This document shows, piece after piece, positions 49,683-59,651 of a stretch of 64,000 nucleotides of DNA. How positions within the stretch are numbered: position 1 is the stretch's first letter; every line of letters starts with the position of its first letter. This stretch comes from Rhizobium nepotum 39/7 (GTDB lineage: Bacteria; Pseudomonadota; Alphaproteobacteria; Rhizobiales; Rhizobiaceae), in assembly GCF_000949865.1 (NCBI RefSeq), contig NZ_JWJH01000011.1, positions 85,990-149,989 on the forward strand. The letters are read 5' to 3'. The position numbers and the translations under genes are program-made. A model generated the notes under the pieces. It worked only from the letters and a program-made list of their open reading frames with translations, ran no database searches and was not told the DNA's origin.

Positions 49683-51416
49683 TTACAGCGCGATATCCGG
49701 AACCTTCTTCACCGGCGCACCCGCGGGTGCCGGTGCGGCCCCCTTCAGCGCATCAAGATCGATCTGCGGCGGGGTCGGCAGTTGCAGGTGTTCGGACGTA
49801 TAGGCCCATTCCTGCTGTACCTTTTCCGGGTCGTCATTGAGCTTGGTGCCGTAGCTCGGCACGATCTGGCGAATCTTGGCCTGCCATTCCGGTGTTGCCA
49901 CCTTGTCCTTGAAGACCTTTTCCAGAACGCTCAGCATGATCGGTGCTGCGGTGGACGCGCCCGGTGAAGCGCCGAGCAGACCGGCGATGCTGCCATCCTG
50001 CGCGGCGACGATTTCCGTGCCGAGCCTGAGGACGCCGCCCTTTTCCTCGTCGCGCTTGATGATCTGCACGCGCTGGCCCGCCTGCCACAGGCGCCATTCG
50101 CCCTGCTTGGCGTTGGGGAAATATTCCTTCAGCGCGGCGAAACGGTCATCATCCGACATCATCAGCTGGCCGGCGAGATATTCCACCAGCGGATATTCGT
50201 CGATGCCGACACGCACCATCGGCCAGGCATTGCTTGTCGTGACGGAGGAGACGAGATCGAAATAGGAGCCTTCCTTCAGGAACTTGGTGGAGAAGGTGGC
50301 GAAAGGTCCGAACAGGATGACGCGCTTGCCGCCAAGCACGCGGGTGTCGAGATGCGGAACCGACATGGGCGGCGAGCCGACCGAGGCCTTGCCGTAGGCC
50401 TTGGCCAGATGCTGCATCGTCACATCAGGGTTTTCGTTGATCAGGAACGAACCGCCAACCGGGAAGCCGGCGTAGTTGTCGCCTTCCGGGATGCCGGACA
50501 TCTGCAACAGGTGCAGCGCGCCGCCGCCGGCGCCGATGAACACGAATTTCGCATCCACGGTGTGTTCGGTTTCGGTCTTGAGGTTGCTATAGGTCACGCG
50601 CCAGCTGCCATCGGCATTGCGCTGAATATCGGAAACCTCGCTGTTGACCTGCAGGTCGAAGTTCTGGTCGCTCTGCAGATGCGACACGAATTGGCGGGTG
50701 ATTTCGCCGAATTCCATGTCGGTGCCGAGCGGAGACCAGGTCGCGCCGATCTTCTGGGAAGGGTCGCGGCCTTCCATCATCAGCGGCACCCATTTCTTGA
50801 TCTGTTCGGGGTCGCTGGAATATTCCATGCCGGCGAAAAGCGGGCTGGCTTTGAGCGCCTGATAACGCTTTTCCAGAAAAGTGACGTTTTCATCGCCCCA
50901 GACGAAGCTCATATGCGGCGTGTGGTTGATGAAGGAGCGCGGGTTCTTCAAAACGCCGTTGCGCACCTGCCATGCCCAGAATTGCCGGGAAATCTGGAAG
51001 GATTCGTTGATGTTGACGGCTTGGGCGATCTTGACGTTGCCGTTGTCGTCTTCCGGCGTGTAGTTCAGCTCGGCAAGCGCGGAATGGCCGGTGCCGGCAT
51101 TGTTCCAGCCGTTGGAGCTTTCAAGCGCCACGCCGTCCAGCCGCTCGAGCATCTGCATCGACCAGGTCGGCTCAAGTTCGCGCAGCCACACACCGAGCGT
51201 CGCGCTCATGATACCGCCGCCGATCAACAGCACGTCGACCTTTTTGGTCGCGGTGTCGGCGTGAAGCGGGGAGGTGGGCAGCGCTGCCGCCGCAAGCCCT
51301 GCAAGTGCTGTGCCGAGAACCTGTCGACGGTTCATGGGAAGCGCATGGGAGGAAAATGCGTCTGAAGGAAGATCAGTGAGCTGGGATTTGTCTTGATCGA
51401 TGGGGGTCACGGCCAT
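49683..51416 (-). CDS. mqo: Malate:quinone oxidoreductase with N-terminal Tat-like segment
   Basis: The 577-residue FAD enzyme oxidises malate and reduces quinone, bypassing NAD-dependent malate dehydrogenase. It has the FAD Rossmann motif [14 protein letters not shown] (about 64), [21 protein letters not shown] and [19 protein letters not shown], all diagnostic for Mqo. Before the enzyme proper is [26 protein letters not shown] (residues 28-53), a Tat-type signal. The start at 51416 is preferred; beginning at MNRRQ (51335) is possible but lacks a Shine-Dalgarno. Classical Mqo is peripheral on the cytoplasmic face, so the signal is unusual. Confidence 0.9.
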   Translation of the reverse strand: MAVTPIDQDKSQLTDLPSDAFSSHALPMNRRQVLGTALAGLAAAALPTSPLHADTATKKVDVLLIGGGIMSATLGVWLRELEPTWSMQMLERLDGVALESSNGWNNAGTGHSALAELNYTPEDDNGNVKIAQAVNINESFQISRQFWAWQVRNGVLKNPRSFINHTPHMSFVWGDENVTFLEKRYQALKASPLFAGMEYSSDPEQIKKWVPLMMEGRDPSQKIGATWSPLGTDMEFGEITRQFVSHLQSDQNFDLQVNSEVSDIQRNADGSWRVTYSNLKTETEHTVDAKFVFIGAGGGALHLLQMSGIPEGDNYAGFPVGGSFLINENPDVTMQHLAKAYGKASVGSPPMSVPHLDTRVLGGKRVILFGPFATFSTKFLKEGSYFDLVSSVTTSNAWPMVRVGIDEYPLVEYLAGQLMMSDDDRFAALKEYFPNAKQGEWRLWQAGQRVQIIKRDEEKGGVLRLGTEIVAAQDGSIAGLLGASPGASTAAPIMLSVLEKVFKDKVATPEWQAKIRQIVPSYGTKLNDDPEKVQQEWAYTSEHLQLPTPPQIDLDALKGAAPAPAGAPVKKVPDIAL

Positions 51417-51750
51417 ACCTGACTCTTGTTTTGTGTTAAAAACACTCCTCCCGGCCGCCCCGTTACAGCAAAGCACAAACCGGCACAACCCTGATACAAT
51501 CACCCCAGTTCAAGCGCTTTTGCAAGGATTTTGCCGAGACATGAGGCCGCAACGGCGATTATGGCGGCTTTGCCGATTGTCATTTTTATGGTCGTGAAGA
51601 TTAGAAGCCGCTTTCAAACGGTTGAAAGGCTTCTCCGCACCCAATATCGCGGCAAGGCTCGCAATCTGCCGTTTGCGAGGCGGGATGGGCCGGGTGCCGC
51701 TGTTCCTGAATAAAAAATTTCAGAAAATGACAATGATCCCGGAAAAGTGA

Positions 51751-51782
51751 AAAGGCCCGCCGGTTGGGGCGGGCCTTGTTGT
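51751..51782 (-). terminator. Terminator after the 139-aa lipoprotein
   Basis: AAGGCCCGCC pairs with GGCGGGCCTT around GGTTGG; read on the - strand it is followed by TTTTCACTTTT. It lies 20 bp after the stop at 51803. The rest of 51417-51750 shows nothing gene-like. Confidence 0.8.
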
Positions 51783-51802
51783 TCCGTTTTCCGGCCGGAC
51801 AC

Positions 51803-52222
51803 TCAGTTTGCGGCGAGGAATTCCGCGCAATAGCTCGGACCGTTGACGCCGGGGCGGTCGGAGACCGTGCGCACGGCGGTGATCCTGTAATCGCTGGCAA
51901 CGACAAGCTGAACCGTGCAGGAGAGCGAGGCGGTGCGGGCTGGCGAGATCTGGCGACCCTTCTTGCCGTCCTTGCCTTCCTCGAACCTGGCCGGAACCGT
52001 GGCCTTCTTGTAGCCGCCGCGCCAATTATAGACGGTCGAGCTGCCGGTTTCCGTGTCGCTCAGCGGCGGGCCGAATTTTGCGAAGAAAATACCCGCGGAC
52101 TGACCGACCCACCGCGTTTCAACGGGGCTCTTCTGGGTGAAGGAAGGGGCGGAGCCCGTCGATGTCGTGCAGGCGGAGAGCGCAATGGCGAGCCCTGCGA
52201 GCGTTACGCTGCGAAATTGCAT
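51803..52222 (-). CDS. Lipoprotein, 139 residues, unassigned
   Basis: MQFRSVTLAGLAIALSACTTS is a lipoprotein signal (lipobox LSAC). The mature part has GIFFAKFGPPLSDTETGSSTVYNWRGGYKK, LSCTVQLVVASDYRITAVRTVSDRPG and a second Cys pair at SYCAEFLAAN. The pattern resembles outer-membrane small lipoproteins related to the SmpA/OmlA fold, but no family is certain. Confidence 0.7.
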   Translation of the reverse strand: MQFRSVTLAGLAIALSACTTSTGSAPSFTQKSPVETRWVGQSAGIFFAKFGPPLSDTETGSSTVYNWRGGYKKATVPARFEEGKDGKKGRQISPARTASLSCTVQLVVASDYRITAVRTVSDRPGVNGPSYCAEFLAAN

Positions 52223-52486
52223 GGTGAAATGTCCTTTGTGCCGAGTCCGGCTTCTCGCCGGTCATTCCGTTCCCCTAGCAGATTTGACGGCGACGGGCAG
52301 GGGAGGTGTGCTGCTTCACGAAAATTTCCTGCCACAATTGCTTTTTTGTAACGTTTTCCGGCATCCCGCCCTATGCCGCAAGCGCCTGACGCCCGCCTTA
52401 TGCCGCGCCGCGAAAACTTGTCATAAAAAATGCAATATGCCGCTTGTCGAACGCCGGAGGCTGGTCTATAGAAGCGCCGCTGGTCA

Positions 52487-52563
52487 CGGAGTGTAGCGCA
52501 GTCTGGTAGCGCACGTCGTTCGGGACGACGGGGTCGGAGGTTCGAATCCTCTCACTCCGACCA
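52487..52563 (+). tRNA. tRNA-Pro (anticodon CGG)
   Basis: Acceptor CGGAGTG/CACTCCG, anticodon stem CGTCG/CGACG with loop TTCGGGA (anticodon CGG), T-arm GGAGG-TTCGAAT-CCTCT, then A and encoded CCA. Confidence 0.95.
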
Positions 52564-52822
52564 GCTTAAGCCCGATCTTTCCTGCGGCTTGCGACTGATC
52601 CCGATACTTCCTGAAAATCCCTGAATGAAATCTCGTACCGAAACCGGACCGTTTGAACCCCGGACCGGTCAGGATACATTTGCCGCCTGCGCCTGAAAAT
52701 TGGGGCTTTGGCGACCGCACGGACAGTCAATTGCTCATTCTCGCCAGCGCGAGAATGAGAAAACGCAAACAACAGCCGTCGGCCAGAAGTAATAGCCTTA
52801 ATGTAAGTCCAGTCGATCATCG

Positions 52823-53044
52823 TTAGCGGTAGCGGTGGTCACTACGCCAGTCCCGACGATCACGCCAATCCCTTCGGTCGCGCCAGTCGCGACGGTCATA
52901 GTCACGGTACTGGCGATCGCGGTCATAGGTGCGGTAATACACGCCTGTCGTATAGTATCCGCCGCTTCGGTATCCTCGATCGTCGACACAGCCGCTTAGG
53001 ATGCCGACCGAAACCAGACAGATCGCTGCAGTCAAAATTTTCAT
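52823..53044 (-). CDS. Small lipoprotein with Arg-Asp-Trp repeat tail
   Basis: The 73-residue product (start MKILTAAICLVSVGILSGCVDD at 53044, GGGAG 9 bp upstream) has a lipobox LSGC. The C-terminal half is built from RDWRDR-type repeats and Tyr/Arg. The in-frame ATG at 53053 is too close to the Shine-Dalgarno. Such short RD-rich lipoproteins are frequent in rhizobia; no function is known. Confidence 0.65.
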   Translation of the reverse strand: MKILTAAICLVSVGILSGCVDDRGYRSGGYYTTGVYYRTYDRDRQYRDYDRRDWRDRRDWRDRRDWRSDHRYR

Positions 53045-53280
53045 AATCTTCATCTCCCAATGACGGACACTAACGTACGCTGAACTACGCAGTTCCATCG
53101 GTGAGAGAGTGACGCGTCGGCCATTAACAGGGCCTGAACGCAGTTCCACGGGTTTTCCTGTCAACAGTCGTGGCTGGACGGTGCCGTTATCGAACAACAA
53201 TGGAGCCATTGTCAGCGCAGCCGCAGGGAACGCAACCGCGCCTCAGCCGTTCTCCATTCACAACAACAATGGAGGATAAC

Positions 53281-53358
53281 ATGCTGAAGGGTATTGCGCT
53301 GTGGGCGATGGGCGTCCCGATTTTCGTGATCGTTCTGCTTTATATGTTCGTGTTTTAA
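53281..53358 (+). CDS. 25-residue membrane peptide
   Basis: A 25-codon gene (MLKGIALWAMGVPIFVIVLL...) begins at 53281 with GGAGG 7 bp upstream. It consists almost wholly of one membrane segment. It is followed within 40 bp by a bidirectional terminator (53384-53415). An upstream in-frame ATG at 53269 would add four residues but would place the start before GGAGG. Small membrane proteins of this kind often regulate transporters or sense envelope stress; the role here is unknown. Confidence 0.6.
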   Translation: MLKGIALWAMGVPIFVIVLLYMFVF

Positions 53359-53383
53359 GCGGCGCCGAATACAGGCCCGTAAC

Positions 53384-53415
53384 GAAAAAAGGCGACCGCC
53401 TGCGGTCGCCTTTTT
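53384..53415. terminator. Bidirectional terminator (25-aa gene and cysN)
   Basis: AAAAAGGCGACCGC-CTG-style stem with CGGTCGCCTTTTT: a GC-rich stem flanked by A and T runs, usable from both strands. It lies between the 25-residue gene and the end of cysN (53436). Confidence 0.85.
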
Positions 53416-53435
53416 CTGTTTATATCGGAACATCC

Positions 53436-54917
53436 TCAGTCGAGATCGCCGATCAGCCGCGAGGCGGTTGCGCCATCGGTGCGGCGGATGTCGATTTCGT
53501 CGCGGTGCTTGGCCAGAAGTTCGCTCGCCAGCAATTTTTCCGCGAGATCGGCGGGCAGGGAGAGAATGACCCGGTCGCCCTTTTCTTCCGTCGCGCCAAC
53601 GCTGCGCTTGCCGGCAATCATGCCGCCGGCCACCGTGTTGTTGGTATCAGGATCGATGAGGATGAAGGAGCCGGTTGCCCGGTTCTGCTCATAGGCATCG
53701 AAGATCGCCGTCTCGTCGAAGGAGAGACGCACCTTGCCGATCGCATTCATCGGCAACGACGTCTCGTGCGCCTGCCACTCGCCTTCTTTCAGGTTGAGCT
53801 GGCTGACCGGCTGCACGCTGACACGCTGGCGGCGGCTGCCGCTTTTCAGCCAGTAGCGTTTTCCGGCTTCGATGCCGCCCGGCTGCAACGCCACGATCTG
53901 TGCGTCGAAGGCGAGCCCCGTCTGCGGCTGCGCCTCGATGGACACGATCATGTCGCCGCGCGATACGTCCACCTGACGGTCGAGGACGAGCGTGACGGCG
54001 TCACCCGCAACAGCGGCGTTGCGCAGCAGATCGAAAGTGACGATCTGCTTGACGTTGGCGACCATGCCTGACGGCAGCACGACGACGCTGTCGCCCGGCT
54101 TGACCGAACCGCCGGAAACCGTGCCCTGATACCCGCGGAAACTCTCGCCGGGGCGCGACACGCGCTGTACGGGGAAGCGGAAGCCACCCGATTGCGCCGA
54201 GCGCACCGTGGCAAGCTCCAGCGTTTCGACCAGCGTCGGGCCTTCATACCAGGGCATCGAAGCCTTGCCTGACAGCACGACATTTTCGCCCTTCAGCGCC
54301 GACATCGGAATGGCGGTGATCTGCTTGATGCCAAGGTCGGAGGCGAAATCGCGGAACTCGTGGGCGATCAGCTCGAAACCGGCCTTGTCGTAATTCGTCA
54401 GGTCGATCTTGTTGATGGCCAGCACAAATTGCCGGATGCCCATCAGTGCGGCGATGGTGGCGTGACGGCGTGTCTGTTCCAGAATGCCGGTGCGCGCATC
54501 GACGAGCAGCACGGCAAGATCGGCCGTGGAAGCGCCGGTCGCCATGTTGCGGGTATATTGCTCGTGGCCGGGCGTGTCGGCCACGATGAAGGCGCGCCTG
54601 TCGGTGGAGAAATACCGATAGGCGACATCGATGGTGATGCCCTGTTCGCGCTCGGCCTGCAAACCGTCGAGCAGCAGTGCGAAATCGGGCAGGCCGAGAT
54701 CGTTCTGCTTGCCGCTGTCGCGGTGCAGGGTGGCGGCCTGATCTTCCTTGACGGCCTTGGTGTCCCACAGGAGACGGCCGATCAGCGTCGATTTGCCGTC
54801 ATCCACGCTGCCGCAGGTGATGAGACGAAGCGGGCGCGTATCGCGCGTCGCCTTCGAATGTTCGGCAAAGGGCAGAATGGTGGCCGTGGAGGCGTTGTTG
54901 GTCGCAGCGGCGGTCAT
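53436..54917 (-). CDS. cysN: Sulfate adenylyltransferase subunit 1 (GTPase)
   Basis: The 493-residue GTPase couples GTP hydrolysis to APS synthesis by CysD. It has G1 GSVDDGKSTLIGRLL (residues ~36-50), the switch region GITIDVAYRYFSTDRRAFIVADTPGHEQYTRNMATGAS (G2/G3) and G4 AINKIDL. It is the CysN type, not the longer NodQ/CysNC, since no APS kinase domain is fused. It overlaps cysD by one base. It belongs to the cysHDN transcript. Confidence 0.95.
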   Translation of the reverse strand: MTAAATNNASTATILPFAEHSKATRDTRPLRLITCGSVDDGKSTLIGRLLWDTKAVKEDQAATLHRDSGKQNDLGLPDFALLLDGLQAEREQGITIDVAYRYFSTDRRAFIVADTPGHEQYTRNMATGASTADLAVLLVDARTGILEQTRRHATIAALMGIRQFVLAINKIDLTNYDKAGFELIAHEFRDFASDLGIKQITAIPMSALKGENVVLSGKASMPWYEGPTLVETLELATVRSAQSGGFRFPVQRVSRPGESFRGYQGTVSGGSVKPGDSVVVLPSGMVANVKQIVTFDLLRNAAVAGDAVTLVLDRQVDVSRGDMIVSIEAQPQTGLAFDAQIVALQPGGIEAGKRYWLKSGSRRQRVSVQPVSQLNLKEGEWQAHETSLPMNAIGKVRLSFDETAIFDAYEQNRATGSFILIDPDTNNTVAGGMIAGKRSVGATEEKGDRVILSLPADLAEKLLASELLAKHRDEIDIRRTDGATASRLIGDLD

Positions 54918-55870
54918 CAGAAATAGCCCTCGCGCTTCTTCTTCTCCATCGAGCCGGACTGGTCGCGGTCGATGGCGCGGCCCTGCCGTTCGGAAACGGT
55001 GGCGATTTCCAGCTCGGCAATGACCTCCTGAAGCGTCGCCGCCTCGGAACGGATCGCACCGGTCAGCGGGAAGCAGCCGAGCGTGCGGAAGCGGATCGAG
55101 CCGTGCTGGACCTCTTCGCCGGGCAGCAATTCCAGCCGCTCGTCTTCGGCAAGGATCATCATGCCGTCACGCTCGATATAGGGGCGCTCCTCGGCGTAAT
55201 AGAGCGGCACCAGCGGAATGTTTTCCGCCTCGATGTAACGCCAGATGTCGACTTCGGTCCAGTTGGAGAGCGGGAAGGCGCGCACGCTTTCGCCCTTGCG
55301 GACCATGCCGTTATAGATGTTCCACAGTTCCGGGCGCTGGTTGCGCGGGTCCCATTTGTGGTCGGGCGTGCGGAAAGAGTAGATGCGTTCCTTGGCGCGG
55401 CTCGCCTCTTCGTCGCGGCGTGCACCACCGAAGGCCGCATCGAACTGGCCGGCATCGAGCGCCTGACGCAGCGCTTCCGTCTTCATGATGTCGGTGTAGA
55501 GCGCCGATCCATGGGAGAAGGGCGTCACGTTTTCCGTCTCGCCGCGCGGGTTGGTGTAGGAAATGAGATCGAGATCATATTCCTTGACGATCTTGTCGCG
55601 GAATTCGATCATTTCCTTGAACTTCCAGCCGGTATTGACGTGCAGCAGCGGGAAGGGCACGCGGCCGGGGAAGAATGCCTTGCGCGCTAGGTGCAACAGC
55701 ACGGAACTATCCTTGCCGATGGAATAGAGCATCACGGGATTGTCGAATTCGGCGGCGACTTCGCGGAAGATGTGAATGGCTTCGTTTTCAAGCGCCTTCA
55801 GATGGGGATCGAGCGGCGGCTTGGATGCGACAGTATTCTTGCTGTCCGTCTCGTGGACTGCGTTGGACAT
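54917..55870 (-). CDS. cysD: Sulfate adenylyltransferase subunit 2
   Basis: The 317-residue PAPS-reductase-like protein makes APS from sulfate and ATP. It has the pyrophosphate-loop motif [41 protein letters not shown] (about 47) and [17 protein letters not shown], diagnostic of CysD. It is followed directly by cysN (one-base overlap) and preceded by cysH (27 bp). Length is standard (about 300-320). Confidence 0.95.
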   Translation of the reverse strand: MSNAVHETDSKNTVASKPPLDPHLKALENEAIHIFREVAAEFDNPVMLYSIGKDSSVLLHLARKAFFPGRVPFPLLHVNTGWKFKEMIEFRDKIVKEYDLDLISYTNPRGETENVTPFSHGSALYTDIMKTEALRQALDAGQFDAAFGGARRDEEASRAKERIYSFRTPDHKWDPRNQRPELWNIYNGMVRKGESVRAFPLSNWTEVDIWRYIEAENIPLVPLYYAEERPYIERDGMMILAEDERLELLPGEEVQHGSIRFRTLGCFPLTGAIRSEAATLQEVIAELEIATVSERQGRAIDRDQSGSMEKKKREGYF

Positions 55871-55897
55871 TGTGAACTCCGGAAATGGTCTGAATGA

Positions 55898-56680
55898 TTA
55901 TCGTTGCGGAATGGCGGAGATGGCGGATGTCTGTTCCGCACCGGCGACGTGAAGGCCGCATTCGCGCTTCTCGTCGTTTTCCCACCACCATCGTCCGGCG
56001 CGCTCAGGCTCACCAGGCTTGATGGCGCGTGTACACGGCTCGCAGCCGATGGAGGGGTAACCACGCGCATGCAACGGATTGACGGGAATGTTTTCAGACG
56101 CGACATAGGCCTGGATCTGTTCGATGCCCCAGTCCGCCAAAGCATTGATCTTGATGAGATTGCGCTCAGTGTCGAACTCGGCGAAAGGCGTGGTCGCGCG
56201 GTTGCCCGACTGGCCGCGACGGAGCCCGGTGATCCAGAAGGCAGCGCCTTCCAGCGCCTTGCCGAGCGGGATCAGCTTCCTGACATGACAGCAGGCGTGG
56301 CGGGCCTCGATGCTTTCGTAAAAGCCGTTGAGACCGTATTTTTCGGCATAGGCGTCGATATCGTCCTGCTCGGGCCGGAAGCGGCGGATTTCGATGCCGA
56401 AGCGCTCTTCGGTTTCATCGATGAGATCGACGGTTTCCTTGAAGAGCCGGCCGGTTTCCAGCGTCACGACATCGATCGGCAGGCGATGGGTGCCGATGGC
56501 CGCCGTAATGACCTGATCCTCGATTCCGAGGCTGGTGGTGAAGACCACGCGACCGCCGAGACCGGCAATGAAGGAAAGTCGTCCCGCAAGATCGAGCCCG
56601 GCAAGCGCGGCGTCCAAGGATGCGGTATCGGCAGAGGCATTTGCTGAATTGATCGTCATTGTCACGTCCGGGATTTCCAT
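55898..56680 (-). CDS. cysH: Phosphoadenylyl/adenylyl sulfate reductase
   Basis: The 260-residue enzyme reduces APS (or PAPS) to sulfite with thioredoxin. It has VVFTTSLGIEDQVI, the iron-sulfur cysteines HACCHVRK (about 125) and IGCEPCTRAI (about 210), and the C-terminal ECGLH active-site Cys. The paired CC...CxxC cysteines indicate the 4Fe-4S APS-reductase type of plants and rhizobia. Start at 56680 or at MTINS (56662) cannot be decided. It heads cysHDN, divergent from the Rrf2 gene. Confidence 0.93.
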   Translation of the reverse strand: MEIPDVTMTINSANASADTASLDAALAGLDLAGRLSFIAGLGGRVVFTTSLGIEDQVITAAIGTHRLPIDVVTLETGRLFKETVDLIDETEERFGIEIRRFRPEQDDIDAYAEKYGLNGFYESIEARHACCHVRKLIPLGKALEGAAFWITGLRRGQSGNRATTPFAEFDTERNLIKINALADWGIEQIQAYVASENIPVNPLHARGYPSIGCEPCTRAIKPGEPERAGRWWWENDEKRECGLHVAGAEQTSAISAIPQR

Positions 56681-56865
56681 GGCCGATTATTGTTGAAATC
56701 CGGCCTCTGGAACAGAAATGACAGTCCTTGTGCGCTGCACTTGAGAGCAAAAATGCCTCACGCGCGCTTTGTATGAGCAAAAGATGCCCGTTCACCTTCT
56801 TTGCAGCTTGGATTTGAATTGTGACAACTTCTGCGCTAAGTCGGAATTGCCGGGTTCCCGGGCTT

Positions 56866-56882
56866 GTGGTCTACTGGTTTTA
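56866..56882. promoter_or_regulatory. Candidate Rrf2 operator in the cysH-rrf2 gap
   Basis: GGTCTACTGGTTT lies just before the Rrf2 start. Its complement AAACCAGTAGACC shares CCAGTAGA with the perfect palindrome upstream of sbp (57520-57542). The 56681-56884 gap separates divergent cysH and rrf2. Confidence 0.5.
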
Positions 56883-56884
56883 CG

Positions 56885-57325
56885 ATGATTTCGCAGAAGG
56901 CAAAATACGCGCTGAGGGCGCTCCTGTCGCTGGCAAAGGCCGACGGTGGCTGTCCCGTGCAGATTTCCGACATTGCCCGCGAACAGGCCATTCCGAAAAA
57001 ATTCCTGGAGCAGATCCTTCTTGAAATGAAGAAGGAGCGCATCGTCGAAAGCAGGCGCGGCAAGCAGGGCGGTTACCTTTTGGCGCGTCCGGCCTCGGAT
57101 ATCACCTTCGGCGAGGTGCTGCGCCTGATCGACGGGCCGCTCGCGCCCTTGCCCTGCCTGTCGCAGACCGCCTATCGCCGCTGCGAGGATTGCGATGGCG
57201 AGAAGCAGTGCGAGATACGCCATGTGCTTGCCCGCGTGGCCGATGCCACCCGCAACATCCTTTTCAATACCACCATTGCCGACGCCCTGGCAGGTGTCGA
57301 AGTGCCCGAGCTTTTGACCGCCTGA
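56885..57325 (+). CDS. Rrf2-family regulator, probable sulfate assimilation regulator
   Basis: The 146-residue protein starts [69 protein letters not shown], a full Rrf2 winged helix. A Cys cluster follows ([22 protein letters not shown]) that could hold an Fe-S cluster or sense sulfur compounds, as in IscR/CymR relatives. It is divergent from cysH and followed by sbp. GTAGAG-type palindromes lie in both flanking promoters, so autoregulation and control of both cys operons is a reasonable inference. Confidence 0.85.
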   Translation: MISQKAKYALRALLSLAKADGGCPVQISDIAREQAIPKKFLEQILLEMKKERIVESRRGKQGGYLLARPASDITFGEVLRLIDGPLAPLPCLSQTAYRRCEDCDGEKQCEIRHVLARVADATRNILFNTTIADALAGVEVPELLTA

Positions 57326-57519
57326 CGAAAAAATCGTCTAAAAGGTCAGAATATTTTTCGTCTCAGGCGCAAAAAATCGTCAAAAATGTGAAACGATTTT
57401 GCATTCAGCAAAGTTTTACACGACGCTTGTTGCGTGTTTGGCTTATGCTGCGTTGTATTTGTTGCCCGGGGAAACGCTCTCGGGAAACACTTTTTCGATC
57501 GTATTCGGCCTCATTGACC

Positions 57520-57542
57520 AACTCTACCGGTCCAGTAGAGTT
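57520..57542. promoter_or_regulatory. Palindromic operator upstream of sbp
   Basis: AACTCTAC (57520-57527) and GTAGAGTT (57535-57542) are perfect 8-bp arms around CGGTCCA, 28 bp before the sbp start codon. The sequence shares CCAGTAGA with the site beside the Rrf2 start. Confidence 0.7.
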
Positions 57543-57570
57543 AAGCCATATTCATCAGGAGGGAATACCG

Positions 57571-58596
57571 ATGTCTAAGCTTCTGTCCGGTTTGAGCGTT
57601 GTCGCTCTCGGTCTTTCTCTGGCTCTTGGGGGTGTTGGTTCGGCGGCTGCGCAAACCAAGCTGCTTAATGTGTCCTACGATCCCACCCGCGAACTCTACA
57701 AGGATTTCAACGAAGCCTTCGCCAAGAAGTGGAAGGCCGATAGCGGCGAAGATATCACGATCCAGCAGTCGCATGGCGGCTCCGGCAAGCAGGCGCGCTC
57801 GGTCATCGATGGTCTGGAGGCGGATGTCGTGACGCTGGCGCTGCAGAGCGACATCGATGCCATCGTTCAGAATTCCGGCAAGATCAACAAGGACTGGCGC
57901 ACGCGCCTGCCGCATAATTCCTCGCCTTACACCTCCACCATCGTTTTCCTGGTGCGCAAGGGCAATCCGAAGGGCATCCATAACTGGGGCGATCTGGTGA
58001 AGGGCGACGTCCAGATCGTCACGCCGAACCCGAAGACATCAGGTGGCGCGCGCTGGAATTATCTCGCGGCCTGGGCCTGGGCGAATGAAGAGTTCAAGGG
58101 CGATCAGGACAAGATCAAGGCCTATGTCGGCGAAGTCTACAAGCGCGCTCCGGTTCTCGATACCGGCGCCCGCGGCTCCACGGTCACATTTGCACAGCGC
58201 CAGATCGGCGACGTGCTGCTGGCCTGGGAAAACGAGGCCTACCTTGCCGGTCAGGAATTCGGCGCCGATGCGTTTGACATCGTCGTGCCGCCGATCTCGA
58301 TCCTCGCCGAACCGCCGGTGGCCGTGGTTGACGCGAACGTCGACGCCAAGGGCACCCGCAAGGTGGCCGAAGCTTATCTGCAATATCTCTATTCCGACGA
58401 AGGCCAGAATATCGCGGCGAAGCACTTCTATCGTCCGTCGAACCCTGCGGTCGTCTCCAAGGATCTGCTCAAGCAATTGCCCGACATCAAGCTCGTCACC
58501 ATCGACGACCCGATCTTCGGCGGCTGGGCCAAGGCGCAGCCCGAACATTTCGGTGATGGCGGCATCTTCGACCAGATTTACAAGCCCGCCAAGTAA
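57571..58596 (+). CDS. sbp: Sulfate/thiosulfate-binding periplasmic protein
   Basis: The 341-residue protein has a signal peptide ([20 protein letters not shown]...AAAQT) and an AGGAGG Shine-Dalgarno. Mature sequence [49 protein letters not shown] and [18 protein letters not shown] matches Sbp/CysP. It captures sulfate for CysTWA. The cysTWA genes follow after a 197-bp gap with hairpins. Confidence 0.95.
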   Translation: MSKLLSGLSVVALGLSLALGGVGSAAAQTKLLNVSYDPTRELYKDFNEAFAKKWKADSGEDITIQQSHGGSGKQARSVIDGLEADVVTLALQSDIDAIVQNSGKINKDWRTRLPHNSSPYTSTIVFLVRKGNPKGIHNWGDLVKGDVQIVTPNPKTSGGARWNYLAAWAWANEEFKGDQDKIKAYVGEVYKRAPVLDTGARGSTVTFAQRQIGDVLLAWENEAYLAGQEFGADAFDIVVPPISILAEPPVAVVDANVDAKGTRKVAEAYLQYLYSDEGQNIAAKHFYRPSNPAVVSKDLLKQLPDIKLVTIDDPIFGGWAKAQPEHFGDGGIFDQIYKPAK

Positions 58597-58660
58597 GCGG
58601 ATGATGGGCTGAAACGAGATCGCCCGCCCCACGAAGGGAAACTCGAAAAGCAGATCAATC

Positions 58661-58773
58661 GACCGGACACCATGCCGGTCGATACTTTATAATAAGGGCC
58701 GGGGAACACCGGCTCCCAGAGAGCATTTCCAGGAAAAGTGGATCCCGGTTTTCTGTCCGGAAATGCGCCAAAC
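58661..58773. repeat. Hairpin cluster between sbp and cysT
   Basis: A first stem (GACCGG 58661-58666 with CCGGTC 58675-58680) is followed by TTTATAATAA and a second small GCCGG/CCGGC stem. A third palindrome follows, GCATTTCC...GGAAATGC (58724-58771), a common rhizobial intergenic sequence. It may lower expression of transporter genes relative to the binding protein. Confidence 0.6.
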
Positions 58774-58793
58774 AAAGATTATCCGGAGCCTTG

Positions 58794-59651
58794 ATGAGCA
58801 ATAATACATCCGGAAACAGGTGGAAGTGGCGGCAGTCGAGCGTAATACCCGGCTTTGGCCTGACGTTCGGTTACACGGTAATCTATCTGTTTCTCATCAT
58901 TCTTATTCCGCTCGGCGGCCTTGTCTGGTCCACGGCGAAACTTGGTTTTGCAGATTTTATTGCGATCGCCACCGACAGCCGCACGCTGAATGCGCTGCGC
59001 GTCAGTTTCGGCACGGCCTTCATCGCGGCACTGGTGAATGCGTTTTTTGGCGTCATCGTCGCCTGGGTTCTGACGCGTTACCGTTTCCCCGGCCGCCGCT
59101 TCGTTGATGCCATCGTCGATTTGCCTTTTGCCCTGCCGACGGCGGTTGCCGGTATCGCGCTGACCACGCTTTACGCCAATCGCGGCTGGGTCGGCGCGCT
59201 GTTCGAACCCTTCGGCATCAAGATCGCCTTTACCCCGACCGGCATCGTCATAGCGCTGATCTTCATCGGCCTGCCATTTGTCGTCCGCACCGTGCAGCCG
59301 GTCATGGAGGAGATAGACCGGCAGGTGGAAGAGGTGGCGGCAACGCTCGGCGCCAACCGTTTCCAGACCATCACCCGCGTTCTGCTGCCAAGCCTGACGC
59401 CCGCCATCCTGACGGGTTTCGCGCTCGCCTTTGCGCGTGGCGTGGGTGAATACGGCTCGGTCATCTTCATCGCCGGCAATATTCCCTACGTCTCGGAAAT
59501 CGCGCCGCTGCTCATTGTCATCCGGCTGGAGGAGTTCAACTATGCCGGCGCGACCGCCATCGCCACCATCATGCTGATCATCTCCTTCGCCATGCTGTTC
59601 CTCATCAATCTCATTCAGGCCTGGAGCCGCAAGAGGTACGGTTATGTCTGA
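58794..59651 (+). CDS. cysT: Sulfate ABC transporter permease CysT (CysU)
   Basis: The 285-residue inner-membrane permease starts at ATG 58794 (GGAG upstream; a TTG directly before it is not needed). It has six membrane segments and the EAA loop [27 protein letters not shown]. It matches CysT of the sulfate transporter and is followed by cysW with 8-bp overlap. Confidence 0.93.
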   Translation: MSNNTSGNRWKWRQSSVIPGFGLTFGYTVIYLFLIILIPLGGLVWSTAKLGFADFIAIATDSRTLNALRVSFGTAFIAALVNAFFGVIVAWVLTRYRFPGRRFVDAIVDLPFALPTAVAGIALTTLYANRGWVGALFEPFGIKIAFTPTGIVIALIFIGLPFVVRTVQPVMEEIDRQVEEVAATLGANRFQTITRVLLPSLTPAILTGFALAFARGVGEYGSVIFIAGNIPYVSEIAPLLIVIRLEEFNYAGATAIATIMLIISFAMLFLINLIQAWSRKRYGYV

